From positions 1-64,000 of the forward strand of contig JADCGL010000007.1 in assembly GCA_020248985.1 (NCBI GenBank): a DNA stretch of 64,000 nucleotides. The letters run 5' to 3'. This stretch comes from Telmatospirillum sp. (GTDB lineage Bacteria; Pseudomonadota; Alphaproteobacteria; CACIAM-22H2). The notes under the pieces are model-generated. The model saw only the letters and a program-made list of their open reading frames with translations, was not told the DNA's origin and did not search any database. The stretch's first letter is position 1, and each line of letters opens with the position of its first letter. The position numbers were made by a program, and so were the translations under genes. Shown here piece after piece: positions 7,291-16,006 of this stretch.

Positions 7291-9135
7291 TCAATCGACG
7301 TAGATGGGCCCGTTCGAGCCGTCGCGCGACAGATCGTCGTGGTGCTCAATCAGATACTCGACCGCTTTGGCGAAATACGGCGCCACATGCTCGCCCTCGC
7401 CGAACACGTCGCGCGCGAAATCGATCTTCGCCACGCGCCGGGTTATCTCTTCGCGGTATTCCGTGTCTTCGATCAGGCGCAGCGCTTTGGCGATGTAGTC
7501 CTCGTCGCTGCCGGCAATGAGTTCGGCGAAGCCGAGCTTGCGCAGCAGATGCGCCGCGTACTGGTTGAAGCTGCGCGTGCCCTCGTAGGCGATCGGCGGG
7601 ATGCCGAGATAAAGCGGATCGACGATCGTGTTGAGCCCGCCGAACGGAAAGGCGTCGAGGCACAGATGCGCCTGCTCGAAACGCTCGAGATAGTCCTGCG
7701 TCGCCATCGGCGGATGGATCACGACATGCTCGGGCCCGAGGATTTCATGGATTGCCATCACGTAGGGCGTGTAGCCGTTGCGGCGCAGTCCGCCGCCCGG
7801 CGAGAAATGGAAGACCACGTGCTTCTTCGAGCGGTCGCTGATCTTCTTGAGGACGCGCAGAATGTCGGCATTGGTCTTCGGCGCCGACCACGGGCAGAAG
7901 ACAATGACGGGCTCCTGCGATTTGACGGGGTATTTGCGCGGCCACTCGATCTTGTTCGGCGTGGCGCCCCGCCCCGGGATCAGCACGAGTCTTTCGGAGT
8001 AGTTGCGCCGCGCGCGTTCCTCGGTCTCGATGTCGCGCCCGCTCAGGAAATAGTCGATCTTCGAGCCGAACGTGCTGACCGGATGGCCGCAGGCCATGAT
8101 CTGGATCGGCGCCAGGCGCTGGTTGGCGAGAATGACGCTCGAGGCGGACATGCCGACATCGGGATAGAACGCGACCATGGCCCCGACATTGTAGACCGCA
8201 CTCGTGTCGATGTTGCCGTTGACGATCGCGACGTCGATGCGCTCGTCGAACAGATCCATGTCGACGTCCTTGACGCCGTCGAGCACGACGAGCGTCATCT
8301 TGTATTTGCCCTTGAGCGCCTTGGCGAATTTCGAAATCGTGCGGTAGACCGCGTGGGCGGGATACCAGAACGAGGTGATGACGACGATGCGGTCGCGGCG
8401 CAGCTTCGGCGACTGCGGCAGGTCCGGCGGGCTTTCGCGCTGGATGATGCGGTTGATCGTGCGCTTGACGTGCGCCTCGGCGTCCGGTGCCGCGTAGGTC
8501 ACCATGAAATAGGCATGGTTGAGCTCGGGCGTGGCCAGCTTCACCTGCGTGTCCAGATGCCGGAAATGCTCGCGCAGATTCTCGAGCGCCACCGGCGAGG
8601 CGAGCTTGCCGAAATCGTCGCCCACGAAGGCGAAGTACCAGATCGAGGCCAGATGCAGGTTGGTCGACATGATGGCGTCGCGATTGATCGAAACCTTGCT
8701 GCGCGCCGAATAGAGCGTCAGCACTTTGACGATGTTGTCGGGATAGCGGAGCACGATCTTGAGCGCGGGATCGGTCGTGCCGAACGACGAAAAATAGGCG
8801 ATGTTCGACAGCGTTTCGTTCTGGCGAATGAAGACTTCCGCGTATTTTTCGGGAATCTGGTACTCGGAATGGCAGAAGCAGAACATAAGCGTCTGCACGA
8901 AGATGTCGGCGTAGTGCCGATGGTGCTCGTTGCTCAGATCGAAGTCGAATTGGGACAGGCCGATGAGCCCGTCCAGCAGATATTTGGACAGCGCATCCCA
9001 TTCCTTCGCTTGGAGCAGGTCGATGCATTTGGACGTCGAAAATTCGACTTGCTGGCCGCCGGGCGCGGGTTCGGCAGGCGTTTGGCAAACGACCGAATTT
9101 TCGGCCGGGGACTGTCCATTCGTGCTATCTGACAT
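7291..9135 (-). CDS. GT41/HMW1C-like N-glycosyltransferase
   Basis: A 614-residue cytoplasmic protein matching the HMW1C/ApNGT branch of GT41 in length and layout. An N-terminal all-alpha domain (about 1-230) is followed by two Rossmann-like lobes. Diagnostic stretches are HAVYRTISKFAKAL (family HS.YRT), FYPDVGM with ANQRLAPIQIMACGHPVST (family NTRLAPIQ..ALGHP.TT) and VVFHFSPGG. Near the C-terminus comes CLDAFPFGGLNTIVDPLYLG (family NPFPFGNTNGIIDM..LG), which lines the nucleotide-sugar site. These enzymes transfer hexose from UDP-sugar to Asn in N-X-S/T sequons of exported adhesins. The ATG at 9135 has AGGA nine bases upstream and is preferred over the GTG at 9147. No export signal. The sequon-rich autotransporter 1.5 kb away is the obvious acceptor. 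Confidence 0.88.
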   Translation of the reverse strand: MSDSTNGQSPAENSVVCQTPAEPAPGGQQVEFSTSKCIDLLQAKEWDALSKYLLDGLIGLSQFDFDLSNEHHRHYADIFVQTLMFCFCHSEYQIPEKYAEVFIRQNETLSNIAYFSSFGTTDPALKIVLRYPDNIVKVLTLYSARSKVSINRDAIMSTNLHLASIWYFAFVGDDFGKLASPVALENLREHFRHLDTQVKLATPELNHAYFMVTYAAPDAEAHVKRTINRIIQRESPPDLPQSPKLRRDRIVVITSFWYPAHAVYRTISKFAKALKGKYKMTLVVLDGVKDVDMDLFDERIDVAIVNGNIDTSAVYNVGAMVAFYPDVGMSASSVILANQRLAPIQIMACGHPVSTFGSKIDYFLSGRDIETEERARRNYSERLVLIPGRGATPNKIEWPRKYPVKSQEPVIVFCPWSAPKTNADILRVLKKISDRSKKHVVFHFSPGGGLRRNGYTPYVMAIHEILGPEHVVIHPPMATQDYLERFEQAHLCLDAFPFGGLNTIVDPLYLGIPPIAYEGTRSFNQYAAHLLRKLGFAELIAGSDEDYIAKALRLIEDTEYREEITRRVAKIDFARDVFGEGEHVAPYFAKAVEYLIEHHDDLSRDGSNGPIYVD

Positions 9136-9249
9136 TCTGTTCCTCACGCTGTGCCTAAGCTCATTAACGTTGTCGGCACTGGATTTTCAAGGTTAATTGA
9201 CGCGGCGCGCGCGAAGCGGCCCAGTTTTCGGACCATCAGGGGAGAAATA

Positions 9250-9837
9250 ATGATCGGCTTTGCAGATTTCATCCGACGTCCCAACCGTGCGGCTGCGGCT
9301 ATCGTTTTTCTTGTCGCTCTTGCGGCAGGCATGCACGACGCGGCGGCGCAGCAGCGCCCGCCCGCCGCTGGCCCCGGCCGACCGCCGGCCGAGCAGGCGC
9401 CGACCGTGCGCGAGCAGGCGTTTCAGGATTGGCGCTATCGCTGCCTGCGAACGGCGGCAAACCAGCCGGAACAATGCGTCGCGTTCATCGAGATTCTTCT
9501 GCCCGACACCAACCAGCGACTCGCGAATTTCGCCGTTGTGGTCGTCCCCGGCCAACCGACGCCGGTCGGCACGCTGACCTTGCCGTTGGGACTTTTTCTG
9601 CCGGCGGGCATCCAAATCGCCATCGACGGGCAGAACCCGCTTGCAGCGCCGCTCACCACCTGCGTCGCCGAAGGATGCCAAGTAAGCCTCAATCTCGACG
9701 CCGGGATCTTGCCGCGCATGCAAGCCGGCAAACAGGCAAACATTACGTTCGTCGACAATTCCGGCGAGCGGCGCGCGATCACGATCAATCTATCGCTGGC
9801 CGGTTTCGCGCAGGCCTTGGCCGCCCTGCGCCGCTGA
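9250..9837 (+). CDS. IalB-family (invasion-associated locus B) periplasmic protein
   Basis: A 195-residue exported protein. The ATG at 9250 follows a strong GGGGAGAAATA site. Residues 1-34 are a signal peptide with a hydrophobic core AAAAIVFLVALAAGMHDAAA, followed by a Pro/Ala-rich linker. The IalB domain covers about residues 55-190. Seen in order are FQDWRYRC, NQPEQCV, a beta-rich middle with PLGLFLPAGIQIAID, TTCVAEGCQVSLNL (the conserved cysteine pair) and a C-terminal ITINLSLAGF. IalB-like proteins are small periplasmic or membrane-associated proteins of alphaproteobacteria; the exact molecular job is unknown. The gene is divergent from the GT41 gene, with about 115 bp between them for two promoters. 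Confidence 0.85.
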   Translation: MIGFADFIRRPNRAAAAIVFLVALAAGMHDAAAQQRPPAAGPGRPPAEQAPTVREQAFQDWRYRCLRTAANQPEQCVAFIEILLPDTNQRLANFAVVVVPGQPTPVGTLTLPLGLFLPAGIQIAIDGQNPLAAPLTTCVAEGCQVSLNLDAGILPRMQAGKQANITFVDNSGERRAITINLSLAGFAQALAALRR

Positions 9838-9859
9838 AGCGCGCCGAGATGATAGTGCG

Positions 9860-10690
9860 ATGAAACGCGGGGCTTTGCTTCTTGCTGCTGCACTTGCGTT
9901 GGCCGGCTGCCAATCGGCCTTGTTTTCCGACGCGCGCGGCGAGTCCGACAAGCTCGCCGCCCAGGCCGGCTTCGCGCGCCAGTCCGTGCGCGCGGGCAGT
10001 TTCGAGCTTCTGAGCTATGCGCGCCTGCGGCCGGGGGCCGACGAACTCGTCGTCTATCTCGAAAGCGACGGCCGCGCGTGGATCGACCGCACCACGCGCT
10101 CGCCCGACCCGACCCCGACCGAGCCTTTGGTGCTGCGACTGGCGACAATCGACAGGGCCGCATCGGTTGCGTATCTGGCGCGCCCGTGCCAGTTCCTCGC
10201 GCCCGAACAGCTGCGCCGGTGCGCCGACAGCTATTGGACATCGGCGCGCTTTGCCGAGGAGGTCGTTGCCGCGACCGATGCCGCAATCGCCGCCCTCAAA
10301 AGGCAGGCAGGTGCCCAGCGGATTTCGCTGGTGGGGTATTCCGGCGGCGGCACCTTGGCGCTGCTGGTCGCCGCCCGGCGCACGGACGTGGCGAACATCG
10401 TCACTGTCGTTGCTCCGCTCGACCATGCGGCATGGACGCGCGCGATGAACGTCAGCGCGCTGTCCGGCTCTCTCAATCCCACATCGTATCTGGCGCGCCT
10501 TTCCGATATCCGCCAGCGCCATCTTGTCGGCCGCGACGACAAAGTGGTGCCCCCTACCCTCGCCGCCGATTTCGTGCGGCGCCTCGGGCCCGGCGCCAAC
10601 GCGCGCGTGGTGCCCGTCGACGGCTACACGCATACATGCTGCTGGGACCGAACGTGGCATGCATTGGTCGAGCAGGCGCGGCGCGATTAG
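9860..10690 (+). CDS. Alpha/beta-hydrolase lipoprotein
   Basis: A 276-residue predicted lipoprotein. The signal peptide MKRGALLLAAALALAGC ends in a lipobox LAGC, with Cys17 the lipidated residue. Downstream, LISLVGYSGGGTLALLVA carries the nucleophile elbow GYSGG (Ser near residue 161), and strand/helix order fits an alpha/beta hydrolase. Likely acid and His residues are in HLVGRDDKVVPP and DGYTHTCCW. Substrate cannot be told. It follows the IalB gene by 22 bp on the same strand and may be co-transcribed with it. Confidence 0.75.
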   Translation: MKRGALLLAAALALAGCQSALFSDARGESDKLAAQAGFARQSVRAGSFELLSYARLRPGADELVVYLESDGRAWIDRTTRSPDPTPTEPLVLRLATIDRAASVAYLARPCQFLAPEQLRRCADSYWTSARFAEEVVAATDAAIAALKRQAGAQRISLVGYSGGGTLALLVAARRTDVANIVTVVAPLDHAAWTRAMNVSALSGSLNPTSYLARLSDIRQRHLVGRDDKVVPPTLAADFVRRLGPGANARVVPVDGYTHTCCWDRTWHALVEQARRD

Positions 10691-10915
10691 GCGGCGCGCC
10701 CTCGCGCGTCAGATGTTCGACGCCGCGGACTTTCGGGGTCTGTTGGCACATCGAAATGACGGCCCATGTCGCGGCTGATCCAGCCTTAGAACGGCAGCAA
10801 CGTCGATATCGTGATCGAACCCGGCGCCCAAACCGGATTCAAAGCAACATTGACCGTCGCTGACGTGCCCCCATTGCGGGAGCGGCCTTTGAAATCGGCG
10901 GCAGAGTTCGTTGCG
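10691..10915. other. intergenic region, no supported gene
   Basis: About 225 bp between convergent genes. I see no clear terminator hairpin with a T-run. On the minus strand a short stop-bounded frame ending at 10786 reads NPVWAPGSITISTLLPF, which might be the tail of a lost gene, but it has no start and overlaps the SDR gene upstream. Confidence 0.4.
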
Positions 10916-11674
10916 TCACACCCAGCCGCCGTCGACGATGTAGTGCTGGTTGGTACAAGCCGACGCCTCGTCCGAGGCCAGGAACAGCGTGAAGCGGGCG
11001 ATTTCGTCGGGCTGCAGCCGCCGCTTGAGGCATTGGCGTGACATCAGTTCGGCTTCGGATTCTGGCGTCAGCCATTTTTGGATCTGACGCTCGGTCATGA
11101 TCCAGCCCGGTGCGACCGCATTCACGCGGATATTGAAAGGCCCGTAATCGCGGGCCAGCGAGCGCGTCAGCCCGAGCACGGCCGATTTGCTGGCCGTATA
11201 GGCGGCCATCCCACCCTGCCCGACCATCCACGACGTCGAACCGAAATTGACGATCGCACCGCCGCCGCCCGCTTTCATGCCGGGCAGAACCGCTTGCGCG
11301 GCGAAGAACTGGTGCTTCAGATTCAAGGCGATCCGTTCGTCCCAGTATTCCGGCGTCACGGTTTCCGTGGCGTGCCGTTCGTCGTGTGCCGCATTGTTGA
11401 TCAGGACTTGGACCGGCCCGGCCGTTCGGGCTATTTCGGCGATCGCCGCCTGCATCTTTGCGGTATGCGTAAGATCGACCGCGACAAACTGGGCTTTGCC
11501 GCCGCCATCGACGATCTCGCGCGCCAACGCGGCACCTTCGGCCGCCTTGATATCGAAGAAAACCACGAAGGATTTTTGTTCGGCGAACCGGCGGACGATC
11601 GCTTCCCCGATTCCCGACGCGCCGCCGGTTACCAGCACGACTTTCCCAGCCAAATCTGAATAGACGGCACCCAT
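10916..11674 (-). CDS. SDR-family NAD(P)-dependent oxidoreductase, probable sugar dehydrogenase
   Basis: A 252-residue classical short-chain dehydrogenase. The cofactor motif TGGASGIGEA is near residue 16, NNAAH near 88, the catalytic Ser in NFGSTSW, YTASK (Tyr/Lys pair) near 158, and the PG motif in VAPGW. The Asp at the end of the second strand (FFDIKAAEG) suggests preference for NAD over NADP. The ATG at 11674 has GGGGAGGGG about eight bases upstream; an upstream in-frame start is less likely. It diverges from the binding-protein gene of a sugar ABC transporter, so oxidation of a sugar to its lactone is the likely role. The substrate is not determinable here. Confidence 0.85.
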   Translation of the reverse strand: MGAVYSDLAGKVVLVTGGASGIGEAIVRRFAEQKSFVVFFDIKAAEGAALAREIVDGGGKAQFVAVDLTHTAKMQAAIAEIARTAGPVQVLINNAAHDERHATETVTPEYWDERIALNLKHQFFAAQAVLPGMKAGGGGAIVNFGSTSWMVGQGGMAAYTASKSAVLGLTRSLARDYGPFNIRVNAVAPGWIMTERQIQKWLTPESEAELMSRQCLKRRLQPDEIARFTLFLASDEASACTNQHYIVDGGWV

Positions 11675-11804
11675 ATTGCGCCCCTCCCCGTGCATCGATG
11701 TTCGAATGACGGGTATATATCAAAATTTGAGTTGCGCCCCTCTTAAATTCTGTGCAGTGTTTCTGCATGTCCGGCCGCTCAGAGCCGGCTTTGGGGAGGA
11801 TCGA
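11675..11804. promoter_or_regulatory. Divergent promoter region for the SDR gene and the first ABC operon
   Basis: 130 bp between divergent genes. An AT-rich core with tatatatcaaaatttgag at 11714-11731 is a likely promoter zone. A short inverted repeat CCGGC-n8-GCCGG at 11771-11788 sits just before the ribosome-binding site GGGGAGGA (11792-11799) of the binding-protein gene. The LacI-type regulator at the end of this operon may bind here, but I see no clear LacI-style palindrome. Confidence 0.4.
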
Positions 11805-13064
11805 ATGAACGCATTGATCAGATCATTGCTGGCGGCGGCGTCATTGGCGCTTTCGGCCGGCGGCGCAATGGCGCAGACGACCGTCAAATGGCTCCATCTC
11901 GAGGTCAACCCGAACCAGCTGAAGATTTGGGAAGAGGTCGCCCGCAGTTTCGAAGCTGCACATCCGGGCACCAAGATCGAGATGCAGTTCCTCGAAAACG
12001 AATCGTACAAGGCGAAACTGCCGACACTGCTGCAGTCGAACGACCGTCCCCACATCATCTATTCGTGGGCAGGCGGCGTGCTCAAGGCGCAGATCGAAGC
12101 CGGCGTCCTCCAGGACGTCGCGGGATCGATCAAGGATATCGCCCCCGAGATTTCGCCAGCGGCACTGGCCGCCTTCACCCAAGACGGCAAAGTCTACGGG
12201 CTGCCCTTCGCGCAATCGCAAGTCGGGTTCCTCTACAACAAAGATCTGATGGCCAAAGCCAACGTCGACGGCACGAAGATCAAAACATGGGACGACCTGC
12301 TGGCGGCGGTCAAAGCGCTGAAGGCCGCAGGCGTGACGCCGCTCACGGTCGGCGGCGGCGACAAATGGCCGCTCCATTTCTATTGGACCCATCTCGCCGT
12401 CCGGATCGGCGGAAAAGCGGCGTTCCAAGCGGCCCTGCGCGGCGAAAGCGGCGGCTTCGAAGGCGAAACCTTCCAAAAGGCCGGCGACCTGATGAAGCAG
12501 CTGGTCGATCTGCAGCCCTTTCAGAACGGCTTTCTCGGCTTCAAGAACCCGCAATCGACCGGTTATTTCGGCGACGGCAAGGCGGCGATGACTCTGGTGA
12601 TCAGCACCGTCTACCACCAGCAGAAAGCGCTGGCAGCCGACAAGGTCGGCATCCCGGACGACAAGCTCGGCTGGTTCGACTTTCCGACGATTCCGGGCGG
12701 CAAGGGCGAAGCGGCGGACACGCTGGGCGGCATCAACGGCTGGCTCGTCACGCGCGGCGCGCCGAAGGAAGCGGTCGAGTTCGTCAAATTCTTCGTCTCG
12801 AAAGACGTGCAATCGCGCCTTGCGGCCGGCAACTTTCTCGTCCCGGTCGTCAAGGGTGCGGATGCGGCGATCAACAACGCCTTCATGCGCAACATCGCGC
12901 AGAACCTCGCGCGCTCGAACTACCACCAGAACTTCTACGATCAAGACCTCGGGCCCTCGGTTGGCCGCGTTGTCAACGACGCGACCGCCGAACTCGCCGG
13001 CGGCAGCATGACGCCGCGCCAGGTTTCCAAAGCGGTTCAGGACGCTTGGAAGCAGGGCAACTGA
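11805..13064 (+). CDS. ABC transporter sugar-binding protein (CUT1 type)
   Basis: A 419-residue periplasmic binding protein of solute-binding family 1. The signal peptide (about 1-23) ends GGAMAQ, and mature protein starts TTVKWLHLE. Family features are the early helix with WEEVARSFEAAHPGTKIEMQF, the mid-protein GLPFAQSQVGFLYNKDL, and GINGWLVTRGAPKEAVEFVKFF near the C-terminus. The ATG at 11805 has GGGGAGGA in front. It heads an operon of two permeases, an oxidoreductase, a ThuA-like protein and a LacI-type regulator. There is no ATPase gene in this operon. Confidence 0.9.
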   Translation: MNALIRSLLAAASLALSAGGAMAQTTVKWLHLEVNPNQLKIWEEVARSFEAAHPGTKIEMQFLENESYKAKLPTLLQSNDRPHIIYSWAGGVLKAQIEAGVLQDVAGSIKDIAPEISPAALAAFTQDGKVYGLPFAQSQVGFLYNKDLMAKANVDGTKIKTWDDLLAAVKALKAAGVTPLTVGGGDKWPLHFYWTHLAVRIGGKAAFQAALRGESGGFEGETFQKAGDLMKQLVDLQPFQNGFLGFKNPQSTGYFGDGKAAMTLVISTVYHQQKALAADKVGIPDDKLGWFDFPTIPGGKGEAADTLGGINGWLVTRGAPKEAVEFVKFFVSKDVQSRLAAGNFLVPVVKGADAAINNAFMRNIAQNLARSNYHQNFYDQDLGPSVGRVVNDATAELAGGSMTPRQVSKAVQDAWKQGN

Positions 13065-13137
13065 AAAACCGGGCCGACGCGGCGGGCAGGCGCCCCATGG
13101 CAAGGCACCTTCCCGCCGCAGCCGGCGGAGTATCGCG

Positions 13138-14028
13138 ATGCTAGCGTCGACGACAGCCCGCCAGCGGGGGGCGGGGCGGATGACGGCCGTCATTCTCTTC
13201 CTGCCGCCGGCACTTCTGCTTTTCACGCTGTTCGTCGTGATGCCCGTGGTCGAAGCCGCCTGGTACGGCGGCTACAACTGGAACGGTTTCGGATCGCCGA
13301 AGAATTGGGTCGGGTTCGACAACTACCGGATGGTCTTCGAAACGCGCGCCTTCGGCCTCGCGCTGCGCAACAACCTGCTCGTCATCGTCGTTTCGCTGGC
13401 GATCCAGCTGCCGCTGGCGTTGGCCCTGGCGCTGATACTGGCCGAAAAATTCCGCGGCGCGGTGGCGCTGCGCATGCTGTTTTTTCTGCCCTACGTGCTC
13501 GCCGAAGTCGCGACCGGGCTGATTTTCAGCTTCGTCTACGACGGCGACTACGGTCTGCTGGCGTCGATCTACCGGTTCTTCGGCGCCGAAGCGCCGCATC
13601 TGCTCGCCAGCACCCAGACGTCGATGCTGGCGATTCTGATCGTCGTCGTATGGAAGTATTTCGGCTTCCACATGATGCTGTTCATCGCCGCCCTGCAGGG
13701 ACAGGACCGCAACCTGATCGAGGCGTCCCGGATCGACGGCGCCTCGCGCTGGCAGACAATCCGCTTCGTGTCGATCCCGCTGCTCTACCCGACGATCCGG
13801 CTGTCGATTTTCTTCGCGGTCGTGGGCTCGCTCCAGCTTTTCGATCTCGTCATGCCGCTGACGCGCGGCGGGCCGGCGGATTCGTCGCAAACGATGGTGA
13901 GTTTCCTCTATTCGCACGGCGTCACGCGCATGCGCGTCGGCTACGGCAGCGCCATCGGCGTGATCCTGTTCGTAATCTGCGCGACCTTCGCGATCACCTA
14001 CAAACGCTGGTTCATGCGCGATGAATGA
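13138..14028 (+). CDS. ABC sugar transporter permease (MalF/UgpA-like)
   Basis: A 296-residue inner-membrane permease with six apparent membrane segments, the first at about 15-40 (AVILFLPPALLLFTLFVV). The cytoplasmic EAA loop that contacts the ATPase reads EASRIDGASRWQTIRFVSIPLLYP near residue 200. The ATG at 13138 follows a GGAG site. It lies 73 bp after the binding-protein gene and its last 8 bp overlap the next permease. Confidence 0.9.
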   Translation: MLASTTARQRGAGRMTAVILFLPPALLLFTLFVVMPVVEAAWYGGYNWNGFGSPKNWVGFDNYRMVFETRAFGLALRNNLLVIVVSLAIQLPLALALALILAEKFRGAVALRMLFFLPYVLAEVATGLIFSFVYDGDYGLLASIYRFFGAEAPHLLASTQTSMLAILIVVVWKYFGFHMMLFIAALQGQDRNLIEASRIDGASRWQTIRFVSIPLLYPTIRLSIFFAVVGSLQLFDLVMPLTRGGPADSSQTMVSFLYSHGVTRMRVGYGSAIGVILFVICATFAITYKRWFMRDE

Positions 14029-14872
14029 GGCTTCCGCACCCGCCCGCCGCCCGCCCGACCTCGCCGTCCTCTACCGGACTCTATTTCTGGCGTTCGTTGC
14101 GGCGTTCGTCGCCGTGCCGCTGCTGGCGACGGTTTTGGGCGGCTTCAAGTCGTTGGGCGAGTTGCGCACGAACCCGTTCGGCCTTCCGTCCGTCTGGGAA
14201 TGGCAGAACTACGCCGGCATCCTCGCGTCCCGGCGCTATTGGCAGCTGCTCGGCAACTCGTTCGCGATTTCGACGCTGACGACGATCCTCGCCCTCGTCG
14301 TCGCGTCGATGGCGGCGTTCGTGTTCGCCCATATCCGCTTCTTCGGCAGCCGGATGCTGCTGAACTATTTCACGATGGGGCTGCTGTTTCCCGCCGCGAC
14401 GGCGATCCTGCCGCTGTTCATCAAGGTGCGCGACCTCGGCCTTCTCGACACCTACTTCGGCGTCGTGCTGCCGCAGGTGGCCTTCGCGCTGGCGATGAGC
14501 ATCCTGCTGTTCCGGCGCTTCTTCAAGGATCTGCCGGTCGAGCTCGTCGAAGCCGCCCTCGTCGATGGCTGCTCCTATCCCAAATTTTTCCGCTTCGTCA
14601 CGCTGCCTCTGTCGCGCCCGATCCTTGCGACCGTGGGCACGATCACGTTCGTCCACAGTTGGAACGCCTATCTCGTTCCGCTCATCATGCTCAACAGCGA
14701 CGCGATGTATCCTTGGCCGCTGGGTATCATGGTCTACCAGGGCGAATACACCGCCGACTGGCATCTGATTCTCGCGTTCATCACGCTAACGATCCTGCCG
14801 ACCTTCATTCTGTTTGTTTTTGCGCAAAAACACATCGTGGCCGGCCTGACCGCCGGCGCGGTGAAAGGTTAA
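14021..14872 (+). CDS. ABC sugar transporter permease (MalG/UgpE-like)
   Basis: A 283-residue inner-membrane permease. Its start overlaps the end of the previous permease by 8 bp, indicating translational coupling. The EAA motif is EAALVDGCSYPKFFRFVTLP near residue 184, and the C-terminus ends GLTAGAVKG, the typical MalG-type tail that reaches toward the ATPase. It forms a heterodimer with the preceding permease. The partner ATPase is not in this operon and may be the one at 19884-20981. Confidence 0.9.
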   Translation: MNEASAPARRPPDLAVLYRTLFLAFVAAFVAVPLLATVLGGFKSLGELRTNPFGLPSVWEWQNYAGILASRRYWQLLGNSFAISTLTTILALVVASMAAFVFAHIRFFGSRMLLNYFTMGLLFPAATAILPLFIKVRDLGLLDTYFGVVLPQVAFALAMSILLFRRFFKDLPVELVEAALVDGCSYPKFFRFVTLPLSRPILATVGTITFVHSWNAYLVPLIMLNSDAMYPWPLGIMVYQGEYTADWHLILAFITLTILPTFILFVFAQKHIVAGLTAGAVKG

Positions 14873-14903
14873 CCGGGCATTGCCCAAGCGACGGAGCGGG
14901 ACC

Positions 14904-16001
14904 GTGGAAAAAGTCGGTATCGGCATCATCGGATGCGGCGTAATCAGTGCGGCGTACATCAAAGCCTCGCGGAACTTCCCGATCCTCGAATTGCGGGGTG
15001 TGGCGGACATGCGGACCGAGGCCGCCGAAAAGCGGGGTGCTGAGTTCGGCATCGAGGCAATGCGCATCGACGCGATGCTCAAACGCGACGATATCGACAT
15101 CGTGCTGAACCTGACGGTGCCGCTGGCACATACCGACGTGGATCTGGTTGCCCTCAAAGCCGGAAAACACGTCTATTCGGAAAAGCCGCTCGGCGTGAAT
15201 CTCGTCGAGGCCAAAAAAGTGGTGGATCTTGCGAACGAAAAAGGACTCCGCCTCGGCTGCGCACCCGACACGTTCCTGGGCGGCGGGCACCAGACGGCGC
15301 GCACGCTGCTCGACGCCGGCGCCATCGGCAAGCCGGTCGCCGGCAGCGCGTTTTTCATGTGCCCGGGCCACGAGCGCTGGCATCCGGCCCCCGGCTTCTA
15401 CTATCTGCGCGGCGGCGGGCCGATGCTCGACATGGGCCCCTACTACATCACCGACCTCGTCCAGCTGCTGGGCCCGGTCGCGAGCGTGATGGGCTCGACC
15501 GCGCGGCCGCGCGAGCAACGGATGATCACGAGCGAACCGCTGAAGGGCACGATGATGCCGGTCGAGGTCGCGACCCACGTGGCCGGCATGCTGGAGTTCC
15601 GCAGCGGTGCCGTCATCTCGATCGCGATGAGTTTCGACGTGCCCAAGCACCGGCACACGCCGATCGAAATCTACGGCGACAAGGGCGCCATGCTGGTTCC
15701 CGACCCCAACCGCTTCGGCGGCGAAGTTTCGGTGGCGCTCACCGGCGGCGAATGGGAAGCCAAACCCCTGACCCACGGCTATTCGGAGGGCGAATTCCGA
15801 TCGATCGGCCTTGCCGACATGGCGACAGGCCTGCGCAAGCGCCGACCGCATCGCGCGAATGGGGCCTTGGCGTTCCACGTTCTCGAGGTTATGGAAGCGT
15901 TCCAGAAATCCTCGGACGAAGGCCGCCGGGTTGAGATCGAAAGCACAGTCGAACGGCCAGCACCGCTGGCAGCCGGCCAGTCCGGCGGAAACTTGGAGTG
16001 A
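14904..16001 (+). CDS. Gfo/Idh/MocA-family oxidoreductase
   Basis: A 365-residue NAD(P)-dependent oxidoreductase. The Rossmann motif GIIGCGVIS is at the N-terminus, followed by GVADMRTEAAEKRGAEFG. The family dinucleotide/catalytic motif EKPLGVN (Lys of EKP) is near residue 93. The C-terminal alpha/beta domain includes GPMLDMGPYYITDL, with the conserved Asp and Tyr. The GTG at 14904 has GGAGCGGG about ten bases upstream and gives the expected N-terminus; a TTG at 14880 is in frame but less likely. These enzymes oxidise sugar or polyol hydroxyls or form 3-keto sugars. The pairing with a ThuA-like gene supports action on a glycoside or its 3-keto form. Confidence 0.88.
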   Translation: MEKVGIGIIGCGVISAAYIKASRNFPILELRGVADMRTEAAEKRGAEFGIEAMRIDAMLKRDDIDIVLNLTVPLAHTDVDLVALKAGKHVYSEKPLGVNLVEAKKVVDLANEKGLRLGCAPDTFLGGGHQTARTLLDAGAIGKPVAGSAFFMCPGHERWHPAPGFYYLRGGGPMLDMGPYYITDLVQLLGPVASVMGSTARPREQRMITSEPLKGTMMPVEVATHVAGMLEFRSGAVISIAMSFDVPKHRHTPIEIYGDKGAMLVPDPNRFGGEVSVALTGGEWEAKPLTHGYSEGEFRSIGLADMATGLRKRRPHRANGALAFHVLEVMEAFQKSSDEGRRVEIESTVERPAPLAAGQSGGNLE

Positions 16002-16006
16002 CGGAC

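Noticed and set aside
10786-10915. Possible C-terminal fragment of a lost gene between the lipoprotein and SDR genes
   Set aside because: A short stop-bounded frame (ending STLLPF) has no start, overlaps the SDR coding region and gives no recognisable family.
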